Position numbers and translations under genes: made by a program. From NCBI GenBank assembly GCA_007695205.1, contig REEF01000494.1:1-6252 (forward strand): a stretch of DNA of 6,252 bases, given 5' to 3'. This DNA comes from Planctomycetaceae bacterium (GTDB taxonomy: Bacteria > Planctomycetota > Planctomycetia > Pirellulales > Pirellulaceae). The notes below the pieces were generated by a model that made no database searches, was not told the origin of the DNA, and saw nothing but the letters and a program-made list of their open reading frames with translations. Shown here in pieces: positions 1-6,252 of the stretch (positions are counted from its first letter, which is position 1; every line of letters begins with the position of its first letter).

Positions 1-38
1 ACCGTTGACTTTTTCGGTTTCGCATCGGTATGTCACGG

Positions 39-55
39 ACGGATTGCCAATCCGT
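39..55. repeat. short perfect inverted repeat downstream of the SAM hydrolase gene
   Basis: The sequence acggattg-c-caatccgt is a perfect inverted repeat with 8-base arms around a single base. As RNA it would fold as a stem of about six pairs with a five-base loop. It lies about 40 bases past the stop of the minus-strand SAM hydrolase gene, where a transcript end would be expected. No run of T follows it on the minus strand, so it is a poor intrinsic terminator. It may instead be a dispersed intergenic repeat or a protein-binding palindrome. The flanking 1-93 region holds no supportable gene. Confidence 0.5.
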
Positions 56-93
56 ACTACGTTGGGGGCCACCCGTCGCGGCTACCGACACCA

Positions 94-885
94 TCAGACG
101 CACGAGACCGTGACCGCGGCGCCCGCTTCGACTCGCAATCGCTGTGCGGCATGCCCCTGCACGACCGCCATCTCCAGCAGACCGCTCGAGCCGATCAGTG
201 CCACCAGCGTTCCGGGATCGCGCTGACCGTAGGTTCCCACCACCCCACGGATCGTGTGCCCGGCACACCGCACGCAAATCGTCGCCGAGCTGCCTAGACG
301 GTCCACCAGATCATGGCCGATGTTGGTGATTAGATTTCCAAAGGAATCCACCGTCAGCACCTGGCCATCGATCTCCGCACCCCGCACCTCAGGTTCGGGC
401 CAATCCAGCATCACCAGTCGGTCGGTAGCAGGCCCCAAACGCTCCGGCGGCTGACCGGTGGCGACCCGAGCGGCGACGGGGGCCATGATGTCTCGCCCGT
501 GAAAAGTATTCGAAACGGGATGCCGCCACAGGTTCTGTTGGGTCAACACCAACGCTCGGCACAGCTCACCACGCCCCATCAGACGGCTCAAGACGCCGTT
601 ATCCGGTGCGATGAAGGATTGCCGATCAAGTTGGACAAACACGATGCGGCGTTCGGTACCGACCCCCGGGTCGACCACGCAAATATGGATCGTTCCGTCT
701 GGGAATCGCCACGCCGCCTGGTCCAGGATCAGTGCCGCCTGGCGCACATCTTGGGGCGCAACCTGATGCGAGATGTCCACGATCACGATCTCAGGACAGA
801 TGCTCAATATCACCCCTTTCATTTCCGCCACGTACGGGCTGCCCATCCCGAAGTCGGTGGTCAGCGTGATGACCCGTCTGGACAT
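94..885 (-). CDS. SAM hydroxide adenosyltransferase / S-adenosylmethionine hydrolase (DUF62 family)
   Basis: This 263-residue protein belongs to the family related to the fluorinase and chlorinase SalL. Characterised plain members use water to split S-adenosylmethionine into adenosine and methionine, and are thought to act in the cytoplasm. Visible family motifs, in order, are TDFG (residues 10-13), VDISHQV (36-42), VVDPGVGT (70-77), APDNG (93-97), TFHGRD (127-132), DSFGNLITNI (180-189) and the C-terminal GSSGLLEMAV (232-241). D72, R79 and H129 match the Asp-Arg-His set reported as water-activating in archaeal members, which favours hydrolase over halogenase. The length is normal for the family, and no signal peptide or membrane segment is seen. 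The ATG start is preceded at 7 bases by GAAGGAAG-like Shine-Dalgarno sequence (893-899 on the complement). It lies 51 bases after the selB stop on the same strand and is probably the second gene of that operon. The physiological role is uncertain; removal of damaged or excess SAM has been proposed for the family. Confidence 0.9.
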   Translation of the reverse strand: MSRRVITLTTDFGMGSPYVAEMKGVILSICPEIVIVDISHQVAPQDVRQAALILDQAAWRFPDGTIHICVVDPGVGTERRIVFVQLDRQSFIAPDNGVLSRLMGRGELCRALVLTQQNLWRHPVSNTFHGRDIMAPVAARVATGQPPERLGPATDRLVMLDWPEPEVRGAEIDGQVLTVDSFGNLITNIGHDLVDRLGSSATICVRCAGHTIRGVVGTYGQRDPGTLVALIGSSGLLEMAVVQGHAAQRLRVEAGAAVTVSCV

Positions 886-936
886 GGATTCGCTTCCTTC
901 TTGTCAAATAATTAGTCGGGCACAATTCGCAACGGA

Positions 937-2853
937 TCAAGCCAGGTATCGCATGTCTCCTTCGCGGCGGGTGAACCGAGTGCGGTCCAGATATTCGCAG
1001 TATGGAACCGCGTATTTTCGAGTCGTCCCCAGCAGTTCCCGGATCTGGCTGAGCGTCAACCCACAGCCATCGGCCAACTGCTGACGCAACATCTCTTTCA
1101 ACTGGGCATCGACCTCGGCGTGCAGGTAATAGTTACCGGCGATCTCCACCAGATCCCCGTCCGCAGCGGCCAGGGCGATCAGTTGAGGCACCGATTGCTG
1201 GTTCCGCGCAACCTGCTTGCAGCACTGGTCGACGGTCGGCGATTCGATGCCCGCCCCGCGATACAAGGCGATCAATTCGGCCAGCAGTTTCCGCTCGTTG
1301 GCCGACAGTTTCGGCCCTTCGCCCGTCACTGCCAGCCCGCGTCCTGTCACGCGCACGCGTCCGCTACGGCGCAGATCGTCGATGATGGCGTCGAACAGTG
1401 CCCTATCCGGAAGGTAGCGAAAGGCCGCCGCAACCTGATGACGATCCAGCATCGAACGCAGTGGATTTTGCTGATGCATCCTGCGCAGCAGCGCTTCCAT
1501 CCGATCGCCCAGCCGCTGGAGCACCCGTTGGTGGATACGGATGGTCCGAGTCGCAGACGGACAGATTTCGCACAACTGGCCGCTATCGCGCAGGCTGGCC
1601 GCCACGGTTTCCGGTTCGTCGATGCCGGCCGTTCGAGCCAGATCTTCGGGATGCCAACCTCGCAATCCTGCGAAGAACAAGGCGGCCGACGCTCGACGTA
1701 CCGGGTCAGACGCCCCGAGATCCTCCACCATCCCCAACATCTCAGCGTCGGGCTTGCGCAACCGTTCCGCATGGGGATTCAAGACCAGACCTCCGCCGAT
1801 GGTCGACACGGGCGATTCCGTGCGGACCACCAGAGGTTGCGCCCAAATGGCCACGGCAGGCTGACTCAAAAAGAGCTGTGCCGGCACCGATTCGCCCGGA
1901 ACTGCCTCGTCGCGATCCAACAGCAGCAGCGTTGCCAGCAACTCGGCCGTTCCCAGGTGGACGCGCACCCGAGTCCGATGCTTCAGCGGCCGACTCAACT
2001 GGTCGATCAACGACAAGCGGACCGTCAGCAGGCGGCTGGGCACCAGGTGTCCGGGCGATGCCAGTTCCTGGCCGCGATCGATCTCGTCGTGACGTACCCC
2101 GACCAGATTGATCGCAGCCCGCTGGCCACGTTCGACCCGCTCGACTGAACGATCATGATTTTGCAGGCTGCGAACGCGAACCATCCGCCCCATCGGCTGG
2201 ATACTCAATTCGTCGCCCACCTGCGCACTGCCGTTGCTGACGCTGCCGGTGACGACCGTGCCATGCCCGGCAATCGTAAAACAGCGATCGACGGCCATGC
2301 GAAACGGGGCCGTCAAACGATCGACTCGCCGCGATCGGGCTACCCGTTCGGCGGCTTGCCGCAGGTGCTGACGCAACCCTTCGATGCCCTCGCCCGAGAC
2401 CACACTGGTGCGGATGATGGGCGCATCGGCCAGAAAGGTATCCGCCACCAGCTCTCGGATCTCCTCCTCGACCAGCGCCAGCCAATCCGGTTCCACCAGA
2501 TCGCACTTGGTCAACGCGATCACCCCGGCCTCAAGATTCAGCAAACGCAGGATGTCCAGATGCTCGCGAGTCTGCGGCTTGATCGAATCGTCAGCCGACA
2601 CGACCAGCAGCGCCAGATCCATCCCGGTCGCACCCGCCAACATGTTACGCACAAAGCGTTCGTGGCCTGGCACATCGACGATCCCCAACCGATAAGGGTC
2701 CAGCAACAGTTCGGCGAACCCTAATTCGATCGTGATACCGCGTCGTTTTTCCTCCGGCAGGCGGTCGGTATCCACCCCCGTCAACGCGCCGACCAAGGAC
2801 GTTTTGCCGTGATCGATGTGTCCGGCGGTACCGAGGATCAAGTCGATCGTCAT
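937..2853 (-). CDS. selB: selenocysteine-specific translation elongation factor SelB
   Basis: SelB is a GTPase that carries Sec-tRNA(Sec) to the ribosome and recodes UGA by binding the SECIS hairpin of selenoprotein mRNAs. From the chosen ATG the protein has 638 residues (E. coli SelB has 614). The GTPase domain shows G1 GHIDHGKT (11-18), switch I RRGITIELGF (37-46), G3 DVPGH (60-64), G4 TKCD (115-118) and a G5-like SVVSGEG (150-156). EF-Tu-like barrel domains follow, with FRMAVDRCFTIAGHGTVVTG (184-203) and VRSLQNHDRSVERVERGQR (227-245). The remainder, from about 370, is the winged-helix array, ending in GLTLSQIRELLGTTRKYAVP (598-617) and YLDRTRFTRREGD (621-633), the RNA-binding fourth wing. 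The frame stays open upstream to an ATG at 2982, but those 43 residues resemble no SelB and overlap a hairpin; the G1 motif at residue 11 and an AAGGAG site support 2853. It heads a probable two-gene unit with the SAM hydrolase. No other selenium genes are visible in the window. Confidence 0.95.
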   Translation of the reverse strand: MTIDLILGTAGHIDHGKTSLVGALTGVDTDRLPEEKRRGITIELGFAELLLDPYRLGIVDVPGHERFVRNMLAGATGMDLALLVVSADDSIKPQTREHLDILRLLNLEAGVIALTKCDLVEPDWLALVEEEIRELVADTFLADAPIIRTSVVSGEGIEGLRQHLRQAAERVARSRRVDRLTAPFRMAVDRCFTIAGHGTVVTGSVSNGSAQVGDELSIQPMGRMVRVRSLQNHDRSVERVERGQRAAINLVGVRHDEIDRGQELASPGHLVPSRLLTVRLSLIDQLSRPLKHRTRVRVHLGTAELLATLLLLDRDEAVPGESVPAQLFLSQPAVAIWAQPLVVRTESPVSTIGGGLVLNPHAERLRKPDAEMLGMVEDLGASDPVRRASAALFFAGLRGWHPEDLARTAGIDEPETVAASLRDSGQLCEICPSATRTIRIHQRVLQRLGDRMEALLRRMHQQNPLRSMLDRHQVAAAFRYLPDRALFDAIIDDLRRSGRVRVTGRGLAVTGEGPKLSANERKLLAELIALYRGAGIESPTVDQCCKQVARNQQSVPQLIALAAADGDLVEIAGNYYLHAEVDAQLKEMLRQQLADGCGLTLSQIRELLGTTRKYAVPYCEYLDRTRFTRREGDMRYLA

Positions 2854-2865
2854 CAGCCCTATCGT

Positions 2866-2871
2866 CTCCTT
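2866..2871 (-). promoter_or_regulatory. ribosome binding site of selB, deciding the start at 2853
   Basis: The complement reads AAGGAG, 12 bases before the ATG at 2853-2851. The spacing is a little long but acceptable. No other usable start codon lies between this site and that ATG in frame, and the conserved GTPase domain begins immediately after, so this site fixes the selB start and argues against the open upstream extension. Confidence 0.65.
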
Positions 2872-2891
2872 CGTTGATAACCCGGATGATT

Positions 2892-2952
2892 CGTAATCCG
2901 TAGCGGAAGCGAGGAAATCCAGGCATGCTCCTCGCTTCGGCCACGGGTTACG
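2892..2952. repeat. large imperfect inverted repeat (hairpin) in the selB leader
   Basis: Two 24-base arms (2892-2915 and 2929-2952) are reverse complements at 21 of 24 positions, separated by a 13-base loop. The inner 11 bases, gcgaggA-side with gaagcgagga against tcctcgcttc, pair without interruption. The outer flanks cccg (2881-2884) and cggg (2956-2959) could extend the structure. No T-run follows on either strand, so it does not look like an intrinsic terminator. It lies between the predicted selB promoter and its ribosome binding site, so it would form in the 5' untranslated RNA. It may be a copy of a dispersed intergenic repeat of the host genome, which cannot be judged from one window. 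Confidence 0.75.
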
Positions 2953-2966
2953 ATGCGGGCGCTTTG

Positions 2967-2994
2967 GGTAAGATGGATGCAACCATCTGTTACC
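2967..2994. repeat. small bulged hairpin in the selB leader
   Basis: On the plus strand ggta-agatgg (2967-2976) pairs with ccatct-gt-tacc (2983-2994), leaving loop atgcaa and a two-base bulge (gt). This gives ten base pairs in two blocks. It stands 14 bases from the larger hairpin, so a selB transcript from the TATAAT box would carry two stem-loops in tandem. The function is unknown and the fold may be fortuitous. Confidence 0.45.
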
Positions 2995-3067
2995 AAACGA
3001 CTTACAGGGAAAGTCGAGCGTTTCGTGAATTATCCCGGTTAACTCTCCTCATCACCAGAGCCCTTTG

Positions 3068-3073
3068 ATTATA
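3068..3073 (-). promoter_or_regulatory. candidate -10 box of the selB promoter
   Basis: The complement reads CGCTATAATC, a perfect sigma-70 type TATAAT box in an otherwise GC-rich spacer. The sequence 17 bases upstream (TGAGGA) is a poor -35 match, so the call rests on the -10 box and position only. Transcription would begin near 3061 and give a leader of roughly 210 bases that contains both hairpins. Confidence 0.45.
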
Positions 3074-3274
3074 GCGATTTGCCCGGCCCATCCTCATGAT
3101 GCCTTGCCGCCGAGGAAACAACAGTTCTTATTGGGCATTTAAATACCATCTAATATACCCACTTCTTGAAACGACGAACTCGATCGCTTCCCGTGGCTGC
3201 ATGGCCGGGGGGATGGATGCCGTAAGCATCTGCGAAATAAGCACTTGCGACTTGAGAAAGCCGGGCTTGGGCCG

Positions 3275-3303
3275 TTGTTGACTCGGCCAAAACCTGCTAG
3301 AAT
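3275..3303 (+). promoter_or_regulatory. candidate gyrA promoter (extended -10)
   Basis: TGCTAGAAT at 3295-3303 is an extended -10 element: TAGAAT with the upstream TG one base away. TTGTTG (3275-3280) lies at 17 bases and is a weak -35. The better hexamer TTGACT (3278-3283) has only a 14-base spacer. A start near 3310 would give a gyrA leader of about 93 bases. It is the best promoter match on the plus strand ahead of gyrA. Confidence 0.55.
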
Positions 3304-3390
3304 CTGGCCATTCGCAAGATCGACCTTCGGCAGGGCACGCCAGCGACTTGCTATCGCAGAGAACCGCCCGCCGACACCGATCCATCCAGC

Positions 3391-3399
3391 AGGAAAGGA
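3391..3399 (+). promoter_or_regulatory. ribosome binding site of gyrA, supporting a TTG start
   Basis: AGGAAAGGA precedes two in-frame TTG codons at 3403 and 3409. The first AGGA lies 8 bases from TTG 3403 and the AAGGA lies 9 bases from TTG 3409, so either could be used. The first in-frame ATG is inside the conserved TYAMSVI motif and is too late, so initiation on TTG is strongly indicated. Confidence 0.7.
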
Positions 3400-3402
3400 C
3401 CC

Positions 3403-6180
3403 TTGCCCTTGGCTAACGAATTACCCCCGAGCGACGACATTCCATCCCCCGAGAATCAGGATGTCAATCTACCTCAAAATGCCGAAACAGGCATTTTAGA
3501 CCACCCGATAGAGGATGAATTAAAGGAAAGCTACCTGACGTATGCGATGAGCGTCATTGTCAGCCGGGCGTTGCCGGACGTCCGGGACGGCCTGAAGCCG
3601 TCGCAGCGGCGCATCTTGGTGGCGATGAACGATCTGAATCTTGGTCCGGGTGCCGGGCGGATCAAGTGCGCGAAGATTTCGGGTGACACCAGCGGTAATT
3701 ATCACCCGCACGGTGAAAGTGTGATTTATCCGACCTTGGTCCGCATGGCTCAAGAGTGGAATATGCGGCATGTCCTGATCGACAAGCAAGGGAATTTTGG
3801 TTCGATCGCCGGTCTCCCGGCAGCTCAAATGAGGTACACCGAAGCAAGATTATCGCCGATCGCTGCGGCCTTGCTGGACGATTTGAAGCTGGATACGGTT
3901 GACTATATTCCAACGTATGACGAGCGGAGCCTGGAGCCGACGGTCTTGCCTTCCAAGTTCCCGAACCTGTTGGTCAACGGATCGTCGGGCATCGCGGTAG
4001 GTATGGCCACCTCGATTCCCCCGCATAATTTGCGCGAGGTCTGTGACGCCTTGATCCGCGTGATCGATGATCCGAGCGTCTCGATGGACGAGTTGCTGGA
4101 GATCGTCGAAGGTCCCGATTTTCCCACGGGTGGGATCATCTGTGGTCGCGCCGGAATCCGCCAGGGCTACTACACGGGCCGCAGTACCATCGTCGTTCGG
4201 GCACGAGCGGAGATTAAGGAGAAGGCCAAGAATCGGTATCAGATCATCGTGTCGGAGATCCCGTTCCAACAATTCCGCGACCGGATCGTGGAGAAGATCG
4301 GAGCGTTGGTCAATGGCGACAAGATCAAGGGCATCTCGGGCGTGACGGACCTGAGCGACCTGAAGGAACCGGTTCGGATCGCGATCGACATCAAGCGAGA
4401 CGCGGACCCGGACGTGGTGCTGAACCAGTTGTACCAGTTCAGCCCGCTGCAGGATACGTTTTCCATCATCCTGCTGGCCTTGGTCGACGGCAAGCCGCGG
4501 TTGTGTTCGTTCAAAGAAATGCTGACCGAATTCATCCGCCATCGAGTCACCGTGATCCGCCGCCGCACCCAGTTCCTGCTGGCTCGAGCCCGGCGGCGAA
4601 AGCATACCGTCGAGGGATTATTGCTGGCGTTGGCGAATATCGACGAGATCATCCGGATCATCCGGAGTTCCGATACGCAAGCGACAGCCAAGGCGGGTTT
4701 GATGGGCGTCGAGTGTCCGGCGTCGATGATGGCTCGCGCTCTGGGCGACCAAGGTTTCGAACAATTCCAACTGGAACGCGGCGTGGCCGACGTGTATACA
4801 CTGACCGCCGTCCAGGCCGAGGCCATCCTGAAGATGACCTTGGGACAATTGGTGAATCTGGAACAGGAACGATTGGCCGGCGAACATGCCAAGCTGCTGG
4901 AAGAGATCACCGAATACTTGCGAATCCTGTCGGATGACCGCAACATCATGGCCATCATCCGCGAGGATCTGCAGGAGATCCGCCGCAAACATGGCGACGA
5001 CCGCCGCACCGAAATTACCGGTGAAGAACTGGGCAATATCAACCTGGAAGACCTGATCACCGAAGAGACCATGGTCGTGTCGATCAGCCATCGCGGTTAC
5101 ATCAAACGCACCCCAGCCAGCGTCTACCGGGCTCAACGACGCGGCGGCAAAGGGATCCGGGGCGCTCAAGTCGAAGACGAGGATCCGATCCAGCATCTGT
5201 TTGTCGCCAGCACGCACGCCTATCTGCTGTTCTTCACCAATCAGGGCAAAGTCTATTGGCAAAAAGTCTACGACTTGCCGCAATTGGGCCGCGAAAGCAA
5301 AGGCCGAGCCATCGTGAACTTGCTGCGGTTGAGCGAAGGCGAAAAGATCGCGGATTGCCGAGCCGTACGGGATTTCAATCTGCCCGGGCACTTCCTGATG
5401 ATGGCGACCCGCAAAGGCCTGGTGAAGAAGACACCCCTGGAAGCCTACAGCCGACCCAAAAAGGGCGGAATCATCGCGATCAAATTGCGCGAAGACGATG
5501 AACTGGTCGACGTCGTGGTGACCAAACCGGGCGACGAAGTCGTGCTGGCCACCGCCAACGGTATGGCGATCCGCTTCAACGAATCCGACGCGCGGCCCAT
5601 GGGTAGGAATACTTCCGGAGTCAAAGGGATCGGATTGCGCAAGAACGATGGATTGGTCGGTATGGTGGTCGCCGACCCGGACGCTACGCTGCTGACCGTC
5701 TGCGAAAACGGTTACGGCAAACGCACCAACTTCGGACCCAATACAGTCGCCGAAGGAGATGGCGAAACGGAACTGGGGGAGGACCTGCCCAACGGCGATG
5801 ATATGCCAGCTCAGCCCGAACCGCAGGACACCGCGGTCGAAGACACGGATGCCGGCGATGAAACCTCGTCCAGCACCCGCTATCGGACTCAGCGACGCGG
5901 TGGCAAAGGGGTCCGCGATATCAAGACCACCAAGCGCAACGGAAAGGTCGTCAGCATCGCTCGCGTCAACAGCGATGATGAATTGCTGATGATGACCTCG
6001 CGCGGGAAAATCCAACGGATCAAAGCGGGCGAGATCAGTATCATCGGCCGCAACACGCAGGGAGTGCGGATCATGAGCCTGGATGAAAGCGACTGCCTGG
6101 CCGCCATCGTCCGCGTCCCCAAAGACGCAGAAGAGGAAGCCGAGATCGCCTCCGAGATCGCCCCCGAGGTGACCGAGTAA
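3403..6180 (+). CDS. gyrA: DNA gyrase subunit A
   Basis: GyrA is the breakage-reunion subunit of DNA gyrase, acting with GyrB as an A2B2 enzyme that introduces negative supercoils using ATP. The 925-residue protein starts on TTG. After a Pro/Asp/Asn-rich N-terminal stretch of about 30 residues comes the catalytic core: LTYAMSVIVSRALPDVRDGL (45-64), the quinolone region HPHGESVIYP (101-110), and AAQMRYTEARL (140-150), where Y145 is the DNA-cleaving tyrosine. IIVSEIPFQ (281-289) and a helical coiled-coil region (about 370-530) follow. The C-terminal beta-pinwheel begins near 555 with the GyrA box QRRGGKG (578-584), the mark of gyrase rather than ParC. A second identical QRRGGKG is at 830-836, after an acidic insert (about 783-824). 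Blades such as GRNTSGVKGI (734-743) and GRNTQGVRIM (882-891) repeat the fold, and the tail is acidic (909-925). S106 matches E. coli Ser83 and P110 replaces Asp87. It is transcribed away from selB; no gyrB is in the window. Confidence 0.97.
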   Translation: MPLANELPPSDDIPSPENQDVNLPQNAETGILDHPIEDELKESYLTYAMSVIVSRALPDVRDGLKPSQRRILVAMNDLNLGPGAGRIKCAKISGDTSGNYHPHGESVIYPTLVRMAQEWNMRHVLIDKQGNFGSIAGLPAAQMRYTEARLSPIAAALLDDLKLDTVDYIPTYDERSLEPTVLPSKFPNLLVNGSSGIAVGMATSIPPHNLREVCDALIRVIDDPSVSMDELLEIVEGPDFPTGGIICGRAGIRQGYYTGRSTIVVRARAEIKEKAKNRYQIIVSEIPFQQFRDRIVEKIGALVNGDKIKGISGVTDLSDLKEPVRIAIDIKRDADPDVVLNQLYQFSPLQDTFSIILLALVDGKPRLCSFKEMLTEFIRHRVTVIRRRTQFLLARARRRKHTVEGLLLALANIDEIIRIIRSSDTQATAKAGLMGVECPASMMARALGDQGFEQFQLERGVADVYTLTAVQAEAILKMTLGQLVNLEQERLAGEHAKLLEEITEYLRILSDDRNIMAIIREDLQEIRRKHGDDRRTEITGEELGNINLEDLITEETMVVSISHRGYIKRTPASVYRAQRRGGKGIRGAQVEDEDPIQHLFVASTHAYLLFFTNQGKVYWQKVYDLPQLGRESKGRAIVNLLRLSEGEKIADCRAVRDFNLPGHFLMMATRKGLVKKTPLEAYSRPKKGGIIAIKLREDDELVDVVVTKPGDEVVLATANGMAIRFNESDARPMGRNTSGVKGIGLRKNDGLVGMVVADPDATLLTVCENGYGKRTNFGPNTVAEGDGETELGEDLPNGDDMPAQPEPQDTAVEDTDAGDETSSSTRYRTQRRGGKGVRDIKTTKRNGKVVSIARVNSDDELLMMTSRGKIQRIKAGEISIIGRNTQGVRIMSLDESDCLAAIVRVPKDAEEEAEIASEIAPEVTE
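5749..5910 (+). other. acidic insert and second GyrA box within the gyrA C-terminal domain
   Basis: Residues about 783-824 of GyrA are rich in Glu, Asp, Gly and Pro with no obvious fold, and lie between CENGYGKRT (767-775) and YRTQRRGGKG (827-836). In E. coli GyrA the same loop between GYGKRT and the following blade is short. The insert is followed directly by a second exact QRRGGKG (5890-5910), matching the first box at 5134-5154. The acidic stretch has the look of a flexible, disordered linker. It stays in frame with intact flanking blades, so it is not a sequencing error or frameshift. Confidence 0.8.
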
Positions 6181-6252
6181 GCACCCGGCCAGGTCTCTCT
6201 TGGTGGAATCGGCGGAAGGGGTCGGGAGTCGTTTTCGGGCAAGCTCGTTTCC

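Larger units (their letters stand above)
2854..3402. other. divergent selB-gyrA intergenic region
   Basis: This 549-base spacer separates the two divergent genes. From left to right it holds the selB ribosome binding site, a large imperfect hairpin (2892-2952), a smaller bulged hairpin (2967-2994), a TATAAT box facing selB (3068-3073), an AT-rich tract around 3120-3180, a stretch with nothing recognisable (about 3180-3270), the gyrA promoter candidate and the gyrA ribosome binding site. Reading frames inside it, for example an 85-codon frame on the minus strand at 3128-3385, have no recognisable family composition or motif and cross the gyrA promoter, so I do not call them genes. No tRNA or riboswitch of a class I know is visible. 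Confidence 0.6.

Noticed and set aside
94..96. TGA stop of the SAM hydrolase as a possible selenocysteine codon, suggested by the selB neighbour
   Set aside because: Reading on gives a TAG only four codons later, and the protein already has full family length.
902..907. TTGACA on the minus strand between selB and the SAM hydrolase as an internal -35 box
   Set aside because: No matching -10 hexamer at the right distance downstream; the match is probably chance next to the ribosome binding site.
937..939. TGA stop of selB as a possible selenocysteine codon
   Set aside because: Read-through would add only ten residues before another TGA, and the winged-helix domain is complete.
1120..2148. 342-codon open frame on the plus strand opposite selB
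   Set aside because: Gln/Arg/His-rich shadow of selB with no recognisable domain.
2854..2982. Open N-terminal extension of selB up to an ATG at 2982
   Set aside because: The 43 extra residues resemble no part of SelB, overlap the large hairpin, and a ribosome binding site and the GTPase domain point to the ATG at 2853.
3128..3385. 85-codon minus-strand frame in the intergenic region
   Set aside because: No recognisable family, no convincing ribosome binding site seen, and it crosses the gyrA promoter and leader.
2854..3402. selC (tRNA-Sec) beside selB
   Set aside because: No cloverleaf, T-loop motif or long variable arm could be found in the spacer.
4239..5072. 277-codon open frame antisense to gyrA
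   Set aside because: The Ser/Arg/Ile-rich translation is typical of a reversed GC-rich coding frame; no motif and no ribosome binding site of note.
4618..6015. 465-codon open frame antisense to gyrA
   Set aside because: It lies wholly opposite the clearly coding gyrA, has low-complexity Phe/Asp/Gly/Gln-rich composition mirroring gyrA codons, and shows no family motif.
6181..6252. Terminator or downstream gene after gyrA
   Set aside because: No stable GC stem followed by a T-run is visible, and 72 bases are too few to support a gene call.

Overview
The window holds three complete protein genes, all of recognisable housekeeping or widely distributed families, arranged divergently around a 549-base spacer. 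The sequence is moderately GC-rich. The GyrA sequence (E-S-V-I-Y-P in the quinolone region, an acidic insert in the C-terminal domain), a 'TGCTAGAAT'-type promoter and imperfect hairpin repeats between genes are suggestive of a planctomycete-like bacterium. That assignment is inference and should be held loosely.

Left half, minus strand: selB (2853 to 937), the selenocysteine-specific elongation factor, is followed after about 50 bases by a SAM hydroxide adenosyltransferase / SAM hydrolase (DUF62 family, 885 to 94). They share strand and close spacing, so they are probably co-transcribed. SelB implies that the organism makes selenoproteins, but no selA, selD, selC (tRNA-Sec) or selenoprotein reading frame with an in-frame TGA is visible here. 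Past the SAM hydrolase stop, bases 1-93 hold only a short perfect inverted repeat.

Middle, 2854-3402: a divergent intergenic region. It carries a strong TATAAT box facing selB, two hairpin-forming inverted repeats inside the predicted selB leader (one with 24-base arms), an AT-rich stretch around 3120-3180, and an extended -10 promoter candidate facing gyrA.

Right half, plus strand: gyrA (3403 to 6180), the DNA gyrase A subunit, starts on TTG behind a good ribosome binding site. It is 925 residues, longer than the 875 of E. coli GyrA. The extra length lies in an N-terminal extension and in an acidic insert in the C-terminal domain, which is directly followed by a second perfect GyrA-box motif. 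The last 72 bases show no clear terminator or gene.

I see no CRISPR array, mobile element, tRNA/rRNA or evident novel multi-gene system. The most interesting points are the duplicated GyrA box with its acidic linker, the structured selB leader, and the pairing of selB with a SAM-hydrolysing enzyme.
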